DNA from: Cephalotus follicularis
Lineage: Eukaryota > Streptophyta > Magnoliopsida > Oxalidales > Cephalotaceae
Length of the DNA: 64,000 nt
Reading direction: 5' to 3'
Assembly: GCA_001972305.1 (NCBI GenBank)
Contig: BDDD01005205.1
Span: forward strand, 1-64,000
Shown: positions 35,831 to 48,200 of the stretch, piece by piece
Layout of the letters: the number at the start of each line of letters is the position of its first letter
How positions within the stretch are numbered: the stretch's first letter is position 1
Notes under the pieces: model-generated
What the model was told of the DNA's origin: nothing
What the model saw: only the letters and a program-made list of their open reading frames with translations
Database searches by the model: none
Translations under genes and position numbers: made by a program

Positions 35831-37095
35831 TGTCCTGTAACTTTCTGTTTTCATCCGTTTGCTCTTCCGATGAATCTGGGTCTATTGTAAGCATCAATAT
35901 GATTCTGTTTTATGCCTAACATGAATTTTAGACCCTTATTTGAACATTGTTATGTTGTATTGATTATTGTGCTACGTGAGGCAAATTAAGTTTACCGGAT
36001 ATTCGTAAGTTAGTCTGTGATCGCATAAGGTACGGATCTTCGTTTCTTGATACACTCTTACTGATTCAGTTCTGTTTTGAGAATGAATTACAGATTCTTT
36101 GTTTTAGTTATCATTCAGTTTATCTGAATTGAATCTGTTTTGTTTTAATGAGATGTACGAATATTTCTCTTTTTGGGCATCTGGTTTATTTGGAATAAAT
36201 TTAGTTTTATGAATATGCCCCTTTCAGATTATGAACTCCGTTATGTTTGGATTTTGAAATAAAGTCAGTTAATATTTTATTGTAATGAATATTTTTCTGG
36301 CTTAATGGATTCAGTTGTGTTGTGTTTACGAAATTCTATGCAAATGTCTCTTTATTGTGAAATAAAAGAGTTGCATTTTGATTATGAAAGTATACGTAAA
36401 ACTATATCGTTTGAGAACGATTTATGATTATGTTTTGGGAAACCTTTCTATGAATTTTAAATTGATTTGATGAAATCAAAGTTTTTGAAATGGTGAAATA
36501 CTGAGCTTTTATAACCAGCTACTATGTGTTTCTGATATGTTATGGGTTTTGGTGCTCAGTTATGGAACCTATGTTTTGGAAAGGTATACTTTATGGTTTC
36601 AAGTTATGAACTTGGTTTACATGTTTTGCCATGGGCATTTACGAAGTATGTTTAAACTATTTTATTGCTTAAGATTTCAGTTTTAAGGTACTTTTGGAAA
36701 TCTTCCTGCTTTAAAATATCGTTTACTGTTTTACATTCTATATTCGTACTGAGGTTTTCTCAGCTGTGTTTTTGTTTCCATGCGGCAGGTTATCAGGAGC
36801 GACGGGGCAATGTGTGATGAGAGTGACTCCCTTATGTCTGAGGATCATCTAGGAGCTGATCCCTTTGTGTTTATGTGGTCATAGTGGACCCGTTTAATAA
36901 ACAATATGTTAAATTCAGTTATGACTTTTGGATTATGAATAAGTTTCAGTTTATGATCAGTTTCAGTATGTTTTTGGATATGCTTTAAACCATAACGTAT
37001 TTAATAAAGATGTGCATTTCTAGTATGTTTAGTTATGTTAAGTTTTGTTATATGCACCTATAGCGACTCCCACAGCTCGGGGGTGTTACAGTTTA

Positions 37096-37106
37096 TGGTA
37101 TCAGAG
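37096..37106 (+). promoter_or_regulatory. Primer binding site of B
   Basis: TGGTATCAGAG, five bases after the LTR end at 37090, fits initiator tRNA-Met. Confidence 0.9.
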
Positions 37107-37260
37107 AATAGGCTTTGTTCCTTAGAAGACCTAACTAGGTTTGACCTGTGAGATTGGGTAGACTTGGGTTAGGACTGTTATGTTATGGCCTTTCTGATAT
37201 GTTTTCTATTTTGGTTTTTATGTTTCGGTTTGATATCTCGTGTTCCGGTTTCCTTCGTAG

Positions 37261-38530
37261 ATGGTACGTACAAGAAACACTCCTCAGAGAACTGCACCAG
37301 CTGGGGCTCGAAATGAAGTCAGAAACGAGCCTTCTGTGGAAGAGTTGGTTCGTCAGGCAGTTGCTCAGGAAGTGAATCGTGTAATGCAACAACAGAATCA
37401 GGAATAAGTTGTTGAGGAGAATGCTCTGGCAGAAGTTCAGAGGGATATAGGAACTGGGGATAGGCTTGACACACCTACTCATGTTTGGCTTGAGCAGTTT
37501 CAGAAACAGAGGCCGCAGTCCTTCAGTTCGGCTGCGACACCCGTGGAAGCCGAACACTGGATAGCACACATGGAGAAGATCTTTAGTGTTATGAGGTGTG
37601 ATGATCAGCAGAAGGTGAGGTTGGCGGCTTACAAACTCGAAGGAGACGCTCAGAAGTGGTGGAATACTTTGAATATGGCTAAGGGTGGAGGTTATGCTGA
37701 TGCTCTGTTATGGTCTGAGTTCCAGGAAGTTTTCTATCAACAGTATTTCCCCACTACTGATAAGGAGGCCTATGCTAGAGAATTTTTTAATACCAGGCAG
37801 AGGGATGGAGAAACAGTTTCGGAGTTCTTGGCCCGTTTCACTAGATTGGCTGGGTTTGCTGGATCCGCGGCGGGGACAGCATCGGAACAAGCTGAAAAGT
37901 TCAAGCGGAAGCTGCATTACCAGTTTAGGGGAAAGCTGATAAACTCCAAGTTTGCGGATGTAGCTGAAGTTGCTAATGCTGCGAAAAACATTGAGTTGGA
38001 GAGATTGGACTTCCAGGAAGCACGCCAGGAGGGGGATAAAAAGCGGTATAGGAGTGAACAAGATTTTGGACAGGAAAGCAAGGGTCAAGGCAGTTCATGG
38101 AACAGGGGCAGAGGAGGTAAACAACGTAAGAGAGATCACAAGCAGAATAAAGATGGTGATCAACAGCGTCAGCAAGGAAATGATCAGAAAAATGCACAGG
38201 GAGTTGCTGGGGGTAACCCCAATGTTCAGATTACTAAATGTGATACTTGTGGTAGGTATCATCCAGTCGGTACCTGTTATAAAGTCAGTGGGGCCTGTTT
38301 TGTGTGTGGACAAATGGGACACTTCACGAAGAATTGTCAGGATCCTCGTGCTAAGAAAGGGAAGGGTAATGGTGCGGATGCTGGGCAGCGCAACGTGGGA
38401 GCCAAGTCTTTGCAATTACGACTCATCAGGCAGCTAATGCTCCAGGTACAGTTTCGGGTCTTATTTCTATTGGTAACCGTAGAGCTTATGTGTTATATGA
38501 TACTGGATCGATGCACTCGGTTGTAGCGAA
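37261..38530 (+). mobile_element. Gag region of B
   Basis: Gag forms the virus-like particle of an LTR element. The region opens with a basic N-terminus (MVRTRNTPQRTAP at 37261). It then has the gag core with WIAHMEKIFSVM, AQKWWNTL and QQYFPTTDKEAYAREF (about 37558-37790), a long K/R/Q/G-rich basic stretch (about 38030-38200) and one CCHC zinc knuckle (CFVCGQMGHFTKNC, about 38296-38337) that binds RNA in the family. It directly precedes the protease motif. Part of a broken element. Confidence 0.92.
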
Positions 38531-38780
38531 ATCTTTTGTTCGGAGTCTTGGGATGCCTTCGTAGTTGTTTCATCCAGCTTTGGTTCTTTCTACCCATATG
38601 GGGACATCTGTTGCGATATCCGAGTGTTTTTATGCTTGCCCACTTGTTTTCGATGATCGGATTCGTGATGCGGATCTTTTTCCTATGGAAATGTATGATT
38701 TCGATATGATTCTGGGTATGGATTGGTTGGATCGCTATCGGGCTATGATTGATTGTCATACTCGGAGGGTTTTGTTTGGA
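38470..38780 (+). mobile_element. Protease region of B
   Basis: YDTGS at about 38496-38510 is the aspartic protease active-site box (D-T-G). The second half has [10 protein letters not shown] (about 38710-38740), typical of the end of plant gypsy protease domains. The protease would cut the polyprotein during particle maturation. Confidence 0.85.
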
Positions 38781-41700
38781 GATGTGGGTCGACCTGATTT
38801 TATTTATCAGGGTACACGGCCTATGAAAGATGTTAAGATCATATCTGTTATGAAAGCTCAGAAGTTAGTATCTAAGGGTGCCGAAGGGTTTCTAGCGGTT
38901 GTGAAGGATATCTCAAGGGTCGAGCCTCACCTTGAGGATTATCCAGTGGTTAGAGAGTTTTCTGATGTGTTTCCGGAGGAGTTACCGGGTTTGCCACCGC
39001 AACGGGAAGTAGAGTTTACCATTGAGCTCATTCCTGGGGCGGCACCTATATCTAAAGCACCTTATAGGATGGCACAGTTTGAGTGGCAAGAGCTGAAGGA
39101 GCAGTTGCAAGAGTTGTTAGATCGGGGTTTTATCCGGCCGAGTGTTTCGCCATGGGGAGCTCCGGTTTTGTTTGTGACGAAGAAAGACGGATCTATGAGA
39201 CTGTGTATTGACTACAGAGAACTAAATCGGATCACTATTCGTAACAAATACCCTTTGCCTAGGATTGATGACCTATCTGATCAACTCCAAGGTGCGCGGT
39301 ATTTTTTTAAGATCGATTTGAGGTCTGGATATCATCAGTTGTGGATAAAAGATGAGGATGTGCCTAAGACCGCTTTCCGCACACGGTATGGGCATTATGA
39401 ATTCCTGGTGATGCCGTTTGGGCTTACGAATGCACCGGAAGTTTTCATGGACCTTATGAATCGGGTTTTTCATGAGTTTTTGGATCGGTTTGTGATTGTG
39501 TTCATCGATGATATCCTCGTGTATTCGAAATCGAAGGAAGAACATGAAGATCAACTTTGTATAGTGCTTGGTATTCTGAGGAAGAATCAGCTATACGCAA
39601 AGTTCTCAAAATGTGAGTTCTGGTTGGAACAGGTGGCGTTTTTAGGCCATGTGGTTACAGAGGAAGGAATTACTGTGGATCCTGCTAAGGTTGAAGCTAT
39701 TACTAAATGGCCAAGACCTACTACAGTATCGAAGGTTCAAAGCTTCTTGGGTTTACCTGGTTACTATAGGCGGTTTGTGGAAGGCTTCTCCTCCATAGTC
39801 TTGCCACTGACTCAGCTTATGAGGAAGTGAGCGAAATTTGTGTGGAATGATGAACAGGAGGCAAGCTTCAAGAAACTGAAGAATGGTCTTGTGTCTGCAC
39901 CGATTCTTCGTTTACCATATGGGTCAGGAGGATACCAGATTTATAGTGATGCTTCTAAAAAGGGTTTGGGTTGTGTTCTGATGCAGCATGGTCATGTGAT
40001 AGCATATGCTTCGAGACAGTTGAAGCCTTACGAGTTGAATTGCCCTACACTTGATCTCGAGTTGGCGGCAGTTATGTTTGCATTGAAGATTTGGAGGCAC
40101 TACTTGTATGGAGAAACTTGTGACGTCTTTACTGATCATAAGAGTATCAAGTACATCTTCATGCAAAAGGAGTTGAATATGCGTCAGAGGCGTTGGTTAG
40201 AACTTTTGAAGGATTATGATCTGAATATTCAGTACCACCCTGGTAAAGCAAACGTGGTAGCTGATGCTCTGAGTAGGAAGTGTTCTGGGAGTGTAGCGGC
40301 TTTGGTTACTCAGTTGCATTTGATAGCAGATATGGAGCGATTGGATTTGAATCTGTTTGTTCGGGGTTTAGATGGATATATGGCTGGCATGTGTATGGAG
40401 CCTACCCTTATATCTCGAATCAAGGCAGCTCAGAGTGATGGCGGCGAGCTTTGGGCCTTGATTCAGAATGTTGAAAAGGGTAAACAGTTAGAGTTTCGTG
40501 TGGATGAGCATGGAGTGATCTGGTTGGGTAGTCGGTTGTGTGTTCCGGTAGATACTTCTATCAGAGATGTTGTCTTGTCTGAAGCGCATAGCTCTCCATT
40601 CTCTATACATCTGGGTTCTACAAAATTGTACAAAGACTTAAAGGAAAATTTCTGGTGGAACGGAATGAAGAGGGATGTAGCAGAGTTTGTCGGGAAGTGT
40701 TTGGTCCGCCAGCAGGTCAAGATCGAACATCAGCGTGCTAGTGGTTTGTTACAGCCCTTGGAAGTTCCAGTATGGAAATGGGAGAGTATTGCGATGGATT
40801 TTGTTACAGGCTTGCCGAGAACTTACAGGAGGAACGATGCTATTTGGGTTGTGGTGGATCGGTTGACCAAATCAGCTCACTTCTTGGCAATCCGAGAGGA
40901 CTTTTCTGTGGACCGCTTGGCGGAGGTTTTCCAGCGGGAGATTGTGACACTGCATGTGACTCCCGAATCTATTGTTTCAGATAGGGATCCCCGTTTCACG
41001 TCACGGTTTTGGAAGGGGTTTCAGAAAGCTTGGGGTACAAGGCTAAATTTCAGTACAGCTTTCCATCCACAGACAGATGGGCAGACAGAGAGGACCATTC
41101 AGACCTTAGAAGATATGTTGAGGTCTTGTGCTTTGGAGTGGACTGGGAGCTGGGACGAGTATCTGAGCCTAGAAGAGTTTGCCTGTAATAACAGTTGGCA
41201 TGCTAGTATTCGTATGGCTCCGTTTGAAGCTCTTTATGGGAGGAAATGTCGAGCTCCAACATGTTATGATGAAGTCGGAGAAAGAAGTATCGAGGGGCCA
41301 GAGCTAGTACGAATCACTACTGAGAAAGTGGCTATAACATGGGAGAGGTTGAAGGCAGCTCAATCTCGACAGAAAAGTTATGCGGACAAACATCAAAAGG
41401 ATTTGGAGTTCAAAGTAGGTGAACATGTGTTTTTAAAAGTTTCACCTTGGAAAGGCGTCCGACGGTTTGGACTGAAGGTGAAGTTAAGTCCTCGGTTTAT
41501 AGGACCGTTTGAAGTTCTGGAAAGGGTTGGCGCAGTTGCGTATCGGTTAGCTTTGCCTCCACGGTTATCTCATGTTCATAATGTGTTCCATGTGTCCTTG
41601 TTGAGGGGTTATCAGTATCATCCCCTACACGTGGTCCACTACCCTTTGGACAGCATTCAGGAGGATCTATATTATGATGAGGAGGTGGAGGCTATTCTGC

Positions 41701-41840
41701 ATCGACAGGAACGGGTTACGCGTAGCAAGACCGTTCCGTTTGTAAAGTTGTTATGGAGGAACCATCCCGAACGTTAAGCTACTTGGGAGATGGAGGAGCA
41801 CAATCGGGAATGATACCCTCATCTGTTCGTTTAAGGTATG
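38780..41840 (+). mobile_element. Pol of B: reverse transcriptase, RNase H, integrase, chromodomain-like tail
   Basis: Domains in order: [16 protein letters not shown] linker (about 38990); reverse transcriptase to about 39820 with [11 protein letters not shown] at about 39501; RNase H with YSDASKKGLGC (about 39942) and [16 protein letters not shown] (about 40233-40280); integrase with a zinc-binding N-terminus (about 40590-40710), MDFVTGLPR (about 40795), SDRDPRF (about 40977) and AFHPQTDGQTERTIQTLED (about 41060-41110); C-terminal VHNVFHVSLLRGY (about 41573) and a tail ending in a TWEMEE-like stretch near 41780. In chromoviruses this tail is a chromodomain that directs insertion to heterochromatin. 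Mostly open; about two breaks. Confidence 0.93.
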
Positions 41841-41849
41841 TGTATGTTA

Positions 41850-41887
41850 AGATTTCGGGACGAAATCTTCTTTTTAGGGGGGGTGGA
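41850..41887 (+). promoter_or_regulatory. Inverted repeat and polypurine tract of B
   Basis: AGATTTCG (41850-41857), GGA, CGAAATCT (41861-41868) form a perfect 8-bp inverted repeat. AGGGGGGGTGGA (41876-41887) then abuts the LTR. Confidence 0.9.
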
Positions 41888-44745
41888 TGTAATACCCTGC
41901 TTGCCTGTACGTATTTTCCTACGGGTTTTATCTGTTCCGTTTAAGTAATTGTATGTTTTACGTTGGGTTTATGTTTTTGGGCTGACTGATACCAGCCTTA
42001 GTTTTGGGCATGTTAGTATGGACATTTTGCTGGGTAAATTTAGTCACATTATTATTACTATAAACCAATTCATAAATAGATAATTATCATATAATGTTTA
42101 CAAAATGATTTTATTAAATTGCGTTTTCAAAATTTGTTTTTCTTTTTAAAACAAAATCTTTTATCTTAATTTACTTTCCTTCTCCCTCTCAAACTCTCTC
42201 TCACTCGTATCCCTCTCTCTTCAATCTCCCTCTCCCGCACAACTCTATCTCTTTCCTTTCTTTCTCCCAAAAAATCTGCACTCCTTCCATATCTAAACAT
42301 ATTATGTTTCCTAAATCCTTATCCTACCCGATTGGTTCCCTAAATTGCTATATAAGTATGCCAACCCCATTGTGTCAACCATTCCTTCACCTTCTGTGTT
42401 GCTGCCAAACCTGTCATTGTGAGTGTGCTACATTTTCTGTGTGTCTGGCTTCAACAATAAGGTTTGTCTCTCCATGGATTAATTGTAGGAATTATGGTTA
42501 CATTGTCTTGTATGGTGGGCAGGCTTTGAGTTCATTATTTTCTTTCCTTTCATTTCGTTTTGAGCAGCTACTGTGTCCTCTGACTTGGTGTCTCTCCCAC
42601 TGGTTTTTCTATAATCAAGTTGGTTTCCATATGTTGTTATGTCATGGTGATTGGTTATGTGTTACTGTCTATTGAATTCTTAGGTTATAGGCTGCTAGAT
42701 TTTAATCCAGTTTTTGTTCCTGCCTTTCATAATCTGTCAATCACTTTCTGAGTTGGTTAGCAAGCCTATTGTCATTTCATATGTGTTATGTAATCTGGTT
42801 TTATAAGTTGAATATGACAATTATGCAGAAAAGTGATTAGGAAGAGTTATGCATGGTATAAATTTTCTGTCATCTTAAATAAATTGCTGTTAATAGGTCT
42901 CTGTCGAATTCTGTGTTATGACATTGTTTTACATGCCATATAAGGTTGTTTTTAATGTTGGTAATCTTTTGGTGTTGAAAAATCTGAGTTTTGGCTACTA
43001 AATTGCACAAAACTGCACTAAACTGCTGTTCTGTCACCCAGAGCAGTCGACTGCCCATATGAATAGTCGGCTGTTTAGTTGTGTAGTCGACTGTCTTGTG
43101 CGAACAGTCGACTGTTTTATGTTGAGTAGTCGGCTGGACCCCTGATTCAGTCGACTGCCTGCAGTCCTGGTTGAGTAAGTCGACTGGCCCTATTGTGTAG
43201 TTGACTGCCATCCCTTGAACAGTCGACTGGATTCCTGAAACAGTCGGCCGGATTGTCCTGTAACTTTCTGGTTTCATCCGTTTGCTCTTCCGATGAATCC
43301 GGGTCTATTGTAAACATCAATATGATTCTGTTTTATGCCTAACATGAATTTTAGACCCTTATTTGAACATTGTTATGTTGTATAGATTATTGTGCTACGT
43401 GAGGCAAATTAAGTTTACCGGATATTCGTAAGTTTGTCTGGGATCGCATAAGGTACAGATCTTTGTTTCTTGATACACTCTTACTCATTCAGTTCTGTTT
43501 TGAGAATGAATTACAGATTCTTTGTTTTTGTTATCATTCGGTTTATCTGAATTGAATATGTTTTGTTTTAATGAGATGCACAGATATTTCTCTTTTTGGA
43601 CATCTGGTTTATTTGGAATAAATTCAGTTTTATGAATATGCCCCTTTCAGATTATGAACTCCATTATGTTTGGATTTTGAAATAAAGTCAGTTAATATTT
43701 TATTGGAATGAATATTTTTCTGGCTTAATGGATTCAGCTGTGTTGTGTTTACGAAATTCTATGCAAATGTCTCTTTATTATGAAATAAAAGAGTTGCATT
43801 TTGATTATGAAAGTATACGTGAAACTATATCATTTGAGAACGATTTATGATTATGTTTTGGGAAACCTTTCTATGAATTTTAAATTGATTTGATGAAATC
43901 AAAGTTTTTGAAATGGTGAAATACTGAGCGTTTATAACAACCTATGGGAGAACCATAGGCATGCTGTGGGCCTGGCACGGGGGCATGACACTTTCCGTAA
44001 CGGTGTGATTAGTTTACGGCGTCTCTCTGGGATATCCTTTGATAGGATTTGCGATAGAGGCGTATGGATCGATCCTAGTTATATGTTTTGGGATATGTTA
44101 TGATATGGGAATTGTATGTGTAGTGTCGTACACTGCAATTCTATTTGGCAATGTGGGTGTCACGAACCCCTTGCTACTATGTGTTTCTGATATGTTATGG
44201 GTTTTGGTGCTCAGTTATGGAACCTATGTTTTGGAAAGGTATACTTTATGGTTTCAAGTTATGAACTTGGTTTACATGTTTTGCCGTGGGCATTTACGAA
44301 GTATGTTTAAACTATTTTATTGCTTAAGATTTCAGTTTTAAGGTACTTTTGGAAATCTTCCTGCTTTAAAATATCGTTTACTGTTTTACATTCTATATTC
44401 GTACTGAGGTTTGCTCAGACGCGTTTTTGTTTCCATGCGACAGGTTATCAGGAGCGACGGGGCAATGTGTGATGAGAGTGACTCCCTTATGTCTGAGGAT
44501 CATCTAGGAGTTGATCCCTTTGTGTTTATGTGGTCATAGTGGACCCGTTTAATAAACAATATGTTAAATTCAGTTATGACTTTTGGATTATGAATAAGTT
44601 TTAGTTTATGATCAGTTTCAGTATGTTTTTGGATATGCTTTAAACCATCACGTATTTAATAAAGATGAGCTTTTCTAGTATGTTTAGTTATGTTAAGTTT
44701 TGTTATATGCACCTGTAGCGACTCCCACAGCTCAGGGGTGTTATA
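41888..44745 (+). mobile_element. 3' LTR of B
   Basis: 2.86 kb from TGTAATACCCTGC to the GGGGTGTTATA end. It has the same pyrimidine-rich leader, ten-unit array (43040-43255) and GTACAGATC block as the 5' LTR. A block at about 43940-44175 (CCTATGGGAG...GGCCTGGCACGGGGGCATGACAC...GGCGTCTCTCT) is shared with solo LTR C at about 54970-55215 and, in reverse, with I near 11380-11440. Confidence 0.92.
43040..43255. repeat. Ten-unit CAGTCGACTG array in B 3' LTR
   Basis: Ten units in the same order as 35620-35830. Compared by eye, the two arrays differ at ten positions within units and two positions in a similar length of spacer, and all the differences are transitions. Confidence 0.92.
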
Positions 44746-45227
44746 CTGTGAGATGCATGCAACGGGACAGAGAGGGAAGAAGGATGTGAGACTTGCATAA
44801 AACGCCTCCTCTCTTCATCCCTGGTCCGGATAAAACACCAGTGTAAGAAAACAGAGAGTGAAGGAGAGCCATTATTGAACTTGGTTGGAGCTTGGAGCTT
44901 GGAACTGGTGGCTTGCAGCAACGGGGGGGACCTAGGGGCTGCCGTGACCAGTTAGGAATGCAATGAGGTGGACTTTCCAGTTCCTAACGTGGAACGAAAG
45001 GTAGGGGAAGCCATAACTATAACCTTGAGATTAATATTCATGCATGGTCTATGGTTTTTGTGTATGAAATGCATGATTACTGAGTTGATTTTGTTTACTG
45101 GATTGATGCCATAATATGTTAGATATGTGATGTGTTTCTGCATGTGGTTTACTGCCTTGATTACATGTTAATTTGCATGTATATGGTTTGTTATGGCTAC
45201 TGTCTGTTGTGTCGCGGGGAAGAAGAC

Positions 45228-45565
45228 GACTGTTACGCGAAACACATCGACGCCTTTTTATAACATCGACGTCTTTTGACCATTTACTTGGTTATTGATG
45301 TGAAACGGATCGACGACTTTGGAAAGACATCGACGCCTTAGCATACCTGCCTGAGTTTTGACGTGTTACACGTCGACGTCTAAGGTTCCCTCCTTAACAC
45401 GTCGACGCTGTAAGTAATACGCTGACGTTTTAAGGTTCAAGACCTTGAGCGTCGATGCGTATGATGGACATCGACGTCTTTAGACAGTAGAACGCGCTGA
45501 CACTAAGGACTTGGACGTCGACGTTAATGGACAAAGACATCGACACCTTTTGGATAGACCTCGAC
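45228..45565. repeat. Second GTCGACG array in D 5' LTR
   Basis: About 15 units: ACATCGACGCC, ACATCGACGTCTTT, GGATCGACGAC, CACGTCGACGTC, CACGTCGACGC, GAGCGTCGATGCG, GGACGTCGACGTTAA and others, alternating in GACGTC and GACGCC arms. The homologue in the 3' LTR is split by solo LTR C (52675-52865 and 56055-56135). Confidence 0.9.
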
Positions 45566-46462
45566 GTCTTTTGGTACTGTTTGGAGGTTTCTTCATCTAA
45601 CGATACGAAACGATCCCGATTCCTGTTGGGGTGCATTTGAGCATTTGTATGCATTGCACATACACTATTTACTGCCTGTTTGTGTACTGTTTGTAAATTT
45701 TTTATGATTTCTAAAGTTATGATATTTAGAAATGCATATGTGAGCTCGGAATATGCTATTTTGAGTATGGAAATATGTATTGGTTAATGACGTATTTTCA
45801 AGCGAACTGATAAACGATTTACACTACTGATTTGTTCAAAGTGATTCAACTACTGAAAAATACATTTTCAAAAATTATCACTTTTAAAATATTTTGAAAG
45901 AGAACTGCCTGTTGTCGATCTAAACGATCACCACTGTACTGCTACTGCACTGTTTACTGCCTGGATTCACTGTTTGCTCTATGTTGCTCTGTGAATTGTA
46001 CTGTGTTTGTGCTTGAGCCACTAGTTGCATGGCGGAGACTGCCAGCGCATGCTAGTGGTAGGGTTGAACTAGGGGCCAGGAGTTGGCTGGGTGACTCACT
46101 GTACTGTACTGTTGCCTCGCTTGGTTGCCTGGAGAAGGGACCGAAGTGGGAGTGTAACGTGGGGCCAGGAGTTGGCGGCGTTACACATATTGCCTGACTA
46201 TTGTGGTCCTTTGTGGACATACTGTGCTGCCTGTTGGTCCTTTTCGGACATTACTGTGACTGTGGATGTGATCCTGGCCGGATCACTACTGTACTGTTCT
46301 TGCATACATATATTTTCTTATATATGTACCCACTGCTATTTTTACTGTACTATAAAATATATATATTTCTCATATATATAACCTGGTATTTCCTGCACTG
46401 CATCATTTATGCATACATTACATGACATGCATTTAATGTTGATCCCGAGCTACCTTTATGAC

Positions 46463-46487
46463 TTAGCCGAGTGAGGACAAAGGATAA
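46463..46487 (+). promoter_or_regulatory. Hairpin region TTAGCC...GGCTAA in D LTRs
   Basis: The 3' LTR of D keeps TTAGCC (57022-57027) and GGCTAA (57041-57046) with GAGTGAGGACAAA-like sequence between; the 5' LTR has the same element here in slightly decayed form. It occurs in A, H, F, L and M at the same relative place, about 350 bases before the LTR end. Confidence 0.7.
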
Positions 46488-46891
46488 CCCCTACTTTACA
46501 GATTGATGCAGTGGACCGGTTGGACAGGCATGGGCGAAGGACAAGATGTTATGATGTTCTGTTCTGGGTATTACTTATTCTCCTGTTTTGTTATAAACCG
46601 GGTTTTGTTTAAGGACGGCTGATGTATCGTTCTTGTGTTTTGTTAACAATGGGATGAATCTTGTACTGTAATCACGCTCCGTTTTGTGGGCTTTTAACAT
46701 GTTGAACTTTTTTTGGGTAGCGTGCAGTATGGGATGCACATTACATGTGTTTCAGCTTATGAATTTTATGCTTCCGCAACTGATATCTGTTTAAAAGTTT
46801 AATTTTTATGGTATTTGCATAAGCTGGATTTTTATGTTAATTGCCTTTATAACATTTATGTGTGTCTACCTGAGATCGGGGTGTGACAGCG

Positions 46892-46903
46892 TGGTATCAG
46901 AGC
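46892..46903 (+). promoter_or_regulatory. Primer binding site of D
   Basis: TGGTATCAGAGC three bases after the LTR end GTGTGACA (46888); fits initiator tRNA-Met. Confidence 0.93.
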
Positions 46904-46999
46904 ATATTCCATATATGCTTAGCTAGGATACTTTCCTTGGCAATTAATGAATTGTTTTCCTAAAGTCGTGACTAACTGGCACCCTTCTTATAGGAACCA

Positions 47000-48200
47000 A
47001 TGGACCGAAGGAGAACACGTGCTAGGGCTAGGGCTGTTGGAGCCAATGCCCCTGAGGAAGCAAATATTCCGCAAGGGATGAATATTCCCCAAGATGACAG
47101 AGATTTGATGGCCCAAATTGCGGATTACTTTCAGCAACAGATGGCCTTTAATAGGGCTAATACGGAGGAGATGCGCCAATACTACGTGCAAGCTCGACCG
47201 CAACACGGAGCTCCCGACCACTGCCCGGGGGAGGATATTAACCAGTTCAAGAGAGACATTGAAAAGTTCATGAGGCTGAATCCACCCAGTTTCCGGGGGG
47301 AACTTGATGCTACTGTTGCTGAGAGATGGCTGCAGGACTTGGAGAAAATCTTTGAAGTGATGGACTGTACTGATGCTCAGAAGCTGAAGTTTGCTGTATA
47401 CCGCCTATGGGGTGAGGCCACTCATTGGTGGGAGATGGTCAAGGCAAAATGGGAATAACAGGGACTGGACAATACTTGGGACAGATTCCAGACGGAGTTC
47501 TTGGAGACTTATGTTCCGCGTATTGAAAAAGAGTGACGAGAGTCGGAGCTGTTGGAGTTGAGACAAGGAGAGATGACTGTGGCTGAGTATCAAGCAAGGT
47601 TCATGGAGCTGGCCAGACATTCACCTTATCTGGTAGCTGATGAGGAGAAGAAGATTCAGAGATTCCTGAGAGGTCTACGACCAGATCTTCGATCAAGAAT
47701 TAGAGCTATGGAACTGAGGACTTTTGTGGAGGTTGCTCAAAAAGCAAGACTGTTGGAGGCAATATCCAGTGAAGACCGGGCTGAGAGAGCTCGTGCACAG
47801 CAGAATAAACAAAGTCCTACACAAACCTGACCAGCATCGTCGAAGTGGAAAGATGGTGGTTCTCCGACGAAATCGTCTCAGAACAAGTCTCAACAGACAC
47901 CTTCACAGGGTACTCCCAGCCAGGGGAGTAATGCTAGATCTGGGGGTTGCTTTTACTGTGGTCGTACAGGCCACCAACAGAAAGATTGTTGGAGGTTTAA
48001 TGGTTGGTGCTTGAGGTGCGGGGCACCTGGTCATTCAGTGAAGGACTGTCCGAAGAGTCCAACTACAGTGCCTACTGGGCCGGGGAGCAGTAGTGGTGCG
48101 GCGGCGGGACTGTCACAGAGGAGGGACACCGGCAAGTGCATCGTAAAAGGTAGAATTTTTGTACTTGCTCAGACAGAGGTTCCAGAGTCGACTTCTGTTG
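47000..48200 (+). mobile_element. Gag region of D
   Basis: It starts with an R/A-rich stretch (MDRRRTRARARAVGAN at 47000). The gag core has FRGELDATVAERWLQDLEKI, WGEATHWWEMV and MTVAEYQARFMELARHSPYL. Two CCHC zinc knuckles follow (CFYCGRTGHQQKDC at about 47950, CLRCGAPGHSVKDC at about 48010), against one in B. The segment after them is S/G-rich. The region is broken in more than one place. Confidence 0.9.

Larger units (their letters stand above)
32335..37090 (+). mobile_element. 5' LTR of B, split by solo LTR G
   Basis: It starts TGTAATACCCTAC and ends GGGGGTGTTACA. A pyrimidine-rich leader (32615-32720) follows the start. The array of ten CAGTCGACTG units is at 35621-35830. AAGGTACGGATCTTCG near 36026 is a block shared with C and, in reverse, with I. 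The two LTRs of B differ by a few percent by eye. Confidence 0.93.
32335..44745 (+). mobile_element. Element B: best-preserved gypsy chromovirus in the window
   Basis: 12.4 kb including solo LTR G; about 10.3 kb without it. 5' LTR 32335-37090, internal 37091-41887, 3' LTR 41888-44745, flanked by CTGTG. It is inserted in D's 5' LTR. Pol reads in long open stretches with only about three breaks overall, so it is the youngest autonomous copy here, although not whole. Protein motifs place it in the Tekay/Del group of chromoviruses. Confidence 0.95.
31740..46888 (+). mobile_element. 5' LTR of D, split by B
   Basis: Parts 31740-32334 and 44751-46888 make about 2.73 kb. They match the 3' LTR at 51589-52881 plus 56054-57441. 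Palindrome arrays lie at 31920-32060 and 45230-45560. The paired GCCAGGAGTTGGC module is at about 46073 and 46163 and the hairpin region at about 46463-46487. Confidence 0.93.

Noticed and set aside
37708-38415. Antisense open frames over the gag of B
   Set aside because: Shadows of the real gag frame; no independent signal.
45954-46425. Open frames on both strands in D's LTR, repeated at 56513-56984
   Set aside because: Conservation between the two copies only reflects that they are LTRs of one element; frames occur on both strands and match no protein family I know.
46892-46903. tRNA-like sequence TGGTATCAGAGC
   Set aside because: It is a primer binding site next to an LTR, not a tRNA gene; there is no cloverleaf around it.
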